Assembly (NCBI GenBank): GCA_002423495.1
Contig: DIWN01000088.1
Span: 26,326 to 41,032 of the forward strand
Direction: 5' to 3'
Source of the DNA: Anaerolineaceae bacterium UBA6105
Lineage (GTDB): Bacteria; Chloroflexota; Anaerolineae; Anaerolineales; Anaerolineaceae
Length of the DNA stretch: 14,707 bases
Every line of letters starts with the position of its first letter. Positions within the stretch are counted from its first letter, which is position 1. The position numbers were made by a program, and so were the translations under genes. This document shows positions 14,461 to 14,707 of the stretch, in pieces. The notes beneath the pieces are model-generated. The model was given only the letters and a program-made list of their open reading frames with translations. It was not told where the DNA came from and made no database searches.

Positions 14461-14488
14461 TTGACCTCCACTCTATTCCGCCTATAAT
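14461..14488 (+). promoter_or_regulatory. Promoter of the T-box leader
   Basis: TTGACC (14461-14466) and a consensus TATAAT (14483-14488) are 16 bases apart. The predicted start near 14495 lies about 20 bases before the first conserved T-box element, as expected for a T-box transcript. Confidence 0.8.
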
Positions 14489-14512
14489 TGCACCCAATCG
14501 ATCATTGAAACA

Positions 14513-14707
14513 CGTTGACGAGGACTAGTAGCCGCAATAACGGTGGCACAGAGAGCAGGAGCTGCTGAAAACCTGCCCACACGAATGCGTCGAATGGACC
14601 TCTGAGTTGCAGGGAGAACGCCAGCTGGCAAGTACCCCGTGCCGGAGATGCCACCGTTATCTGGGTAAAGGGTATCGCGAGATTATCGCCGTACTCAAAA
14701 AGAGTGA
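14513..14707 (+). promoter_or_regulatory. T-box riboswitch leader, tryptophan (UGG) specifier, 3' part cut off
   Basis: T-box leaders bind an uncharged tRNA and switch on downstream amino-acid genes. The start TTGACGAGGACTAGTAG (from 14514) matches the usual opening element. Stem I is closed by 12 perfect base pairs: ATAACGGTGGCA (14537-14548) with TGCCACCGTTAT (14649-14660). Inside are the AGAGAGC element (14550-14556), a small hairpin GCAGG/CCTGC (14555-14576) with GCTGAAAA in its loop, and GAATGGACCTCTGAG (14592 onward). The specifier, by its fixed position after GAA and before the CTCTGAG element, is TGG at 14595-14597, read by tRNA-Trp (anticodon CCA). A possible small stem ACTC/GAGT lies at the edge. 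The TGGNACC antiterminator bulge is not seen and should follow outside. The controlled gene, also outside, is expected to be trpS, a trp biosynthetic gene or a tryptophan transporter. No protein gene is seen in 14397-14707. Confidence 0.88.

Noticed and set aside
13915..14487. Open frame of 190 codons on the plus strand
   Set aside because: Antisense to the EamA transporter, Arg/Lys/Ser-rich without domain features, and it overlaps the T-box promoter.
14675..14707. GGTATCGCGAG or AAAGAGTGA as the T-box antiterminator bulge
   Set aside because: Neither contains the TGGNACC needed to pair with the tRNA end; they more likely belong to stems between stem I and the antiterminator, which lies outside the window.

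Overview
The window looks like chromosomal DNA from a Gram-positive-style (monoderm), moderately GC-rich bacterium, most likely an Anaerolineae-like member of the Chloroflexota. This is an inference. It rests on small membrane-anchored proteins with a short tail, an exported protein with a long Thr/Pro-rich linker next to a sortase-like protein, a T-box leader, and several genes whose -10 box lies directly in front of the start codon. No rRNA, tRNA, IS element, phage gene or CRISPR array was seen.

Layout. 1-1883 (+): the 3' part of urocanase (hutU), followed closely by two overlapping genes for similar small membrane proteins and a rho-independent terminator. 1956-3836 (+): a complete ABC exporter with fused membrane and ATPase domains. 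4079-6216 (+): a two-gene unit of a PanB-type ketopantoate hydroxymethyltransferase and a 423-residue enzyme-like protein I do not recognise, closed by a strong terminator. 6388-7131 (+): a SAM methyltransferase. 7172-9148 (-): a TetR-family regulator followed by a cytoplasmic GH13 alpha-glucan hydrolase, each preceded by a copy of the same palindrome. 9213-9665 (-): a DUF1801 protein. 9774-11440 (+): a GrpB-domain protein with an unusual C-terminal extension, plus a second SAM methyltransferase. 11447-11719 (-): a small unknown protein. 11881-13442 (+): a Thr/Pro-rich protein with membrane segments at both ends, and a divergent sortase-like protein. 13467-14396 (-): an EamA/DMT transporter. 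14397-14707 (+): a promoter and the 5' part of a T-box riboswitch with a tryptophan (UGG) specifier. The gene it controls lies outside the window.

The genes do not form one pathway. Four local units stand out: (i) the TetR/GH13 pair, whose two matching palindromes imply autoregulation and control of the glucanase; (ii) the PanB-like/unknown enzyme pair; (iii) the sortase-like protein with a neighbouring candidate substrate; (iv) the tryptophan-sensing leader at the right edge. Units (ii) and (iii) are the best candidates for undescribed biology.
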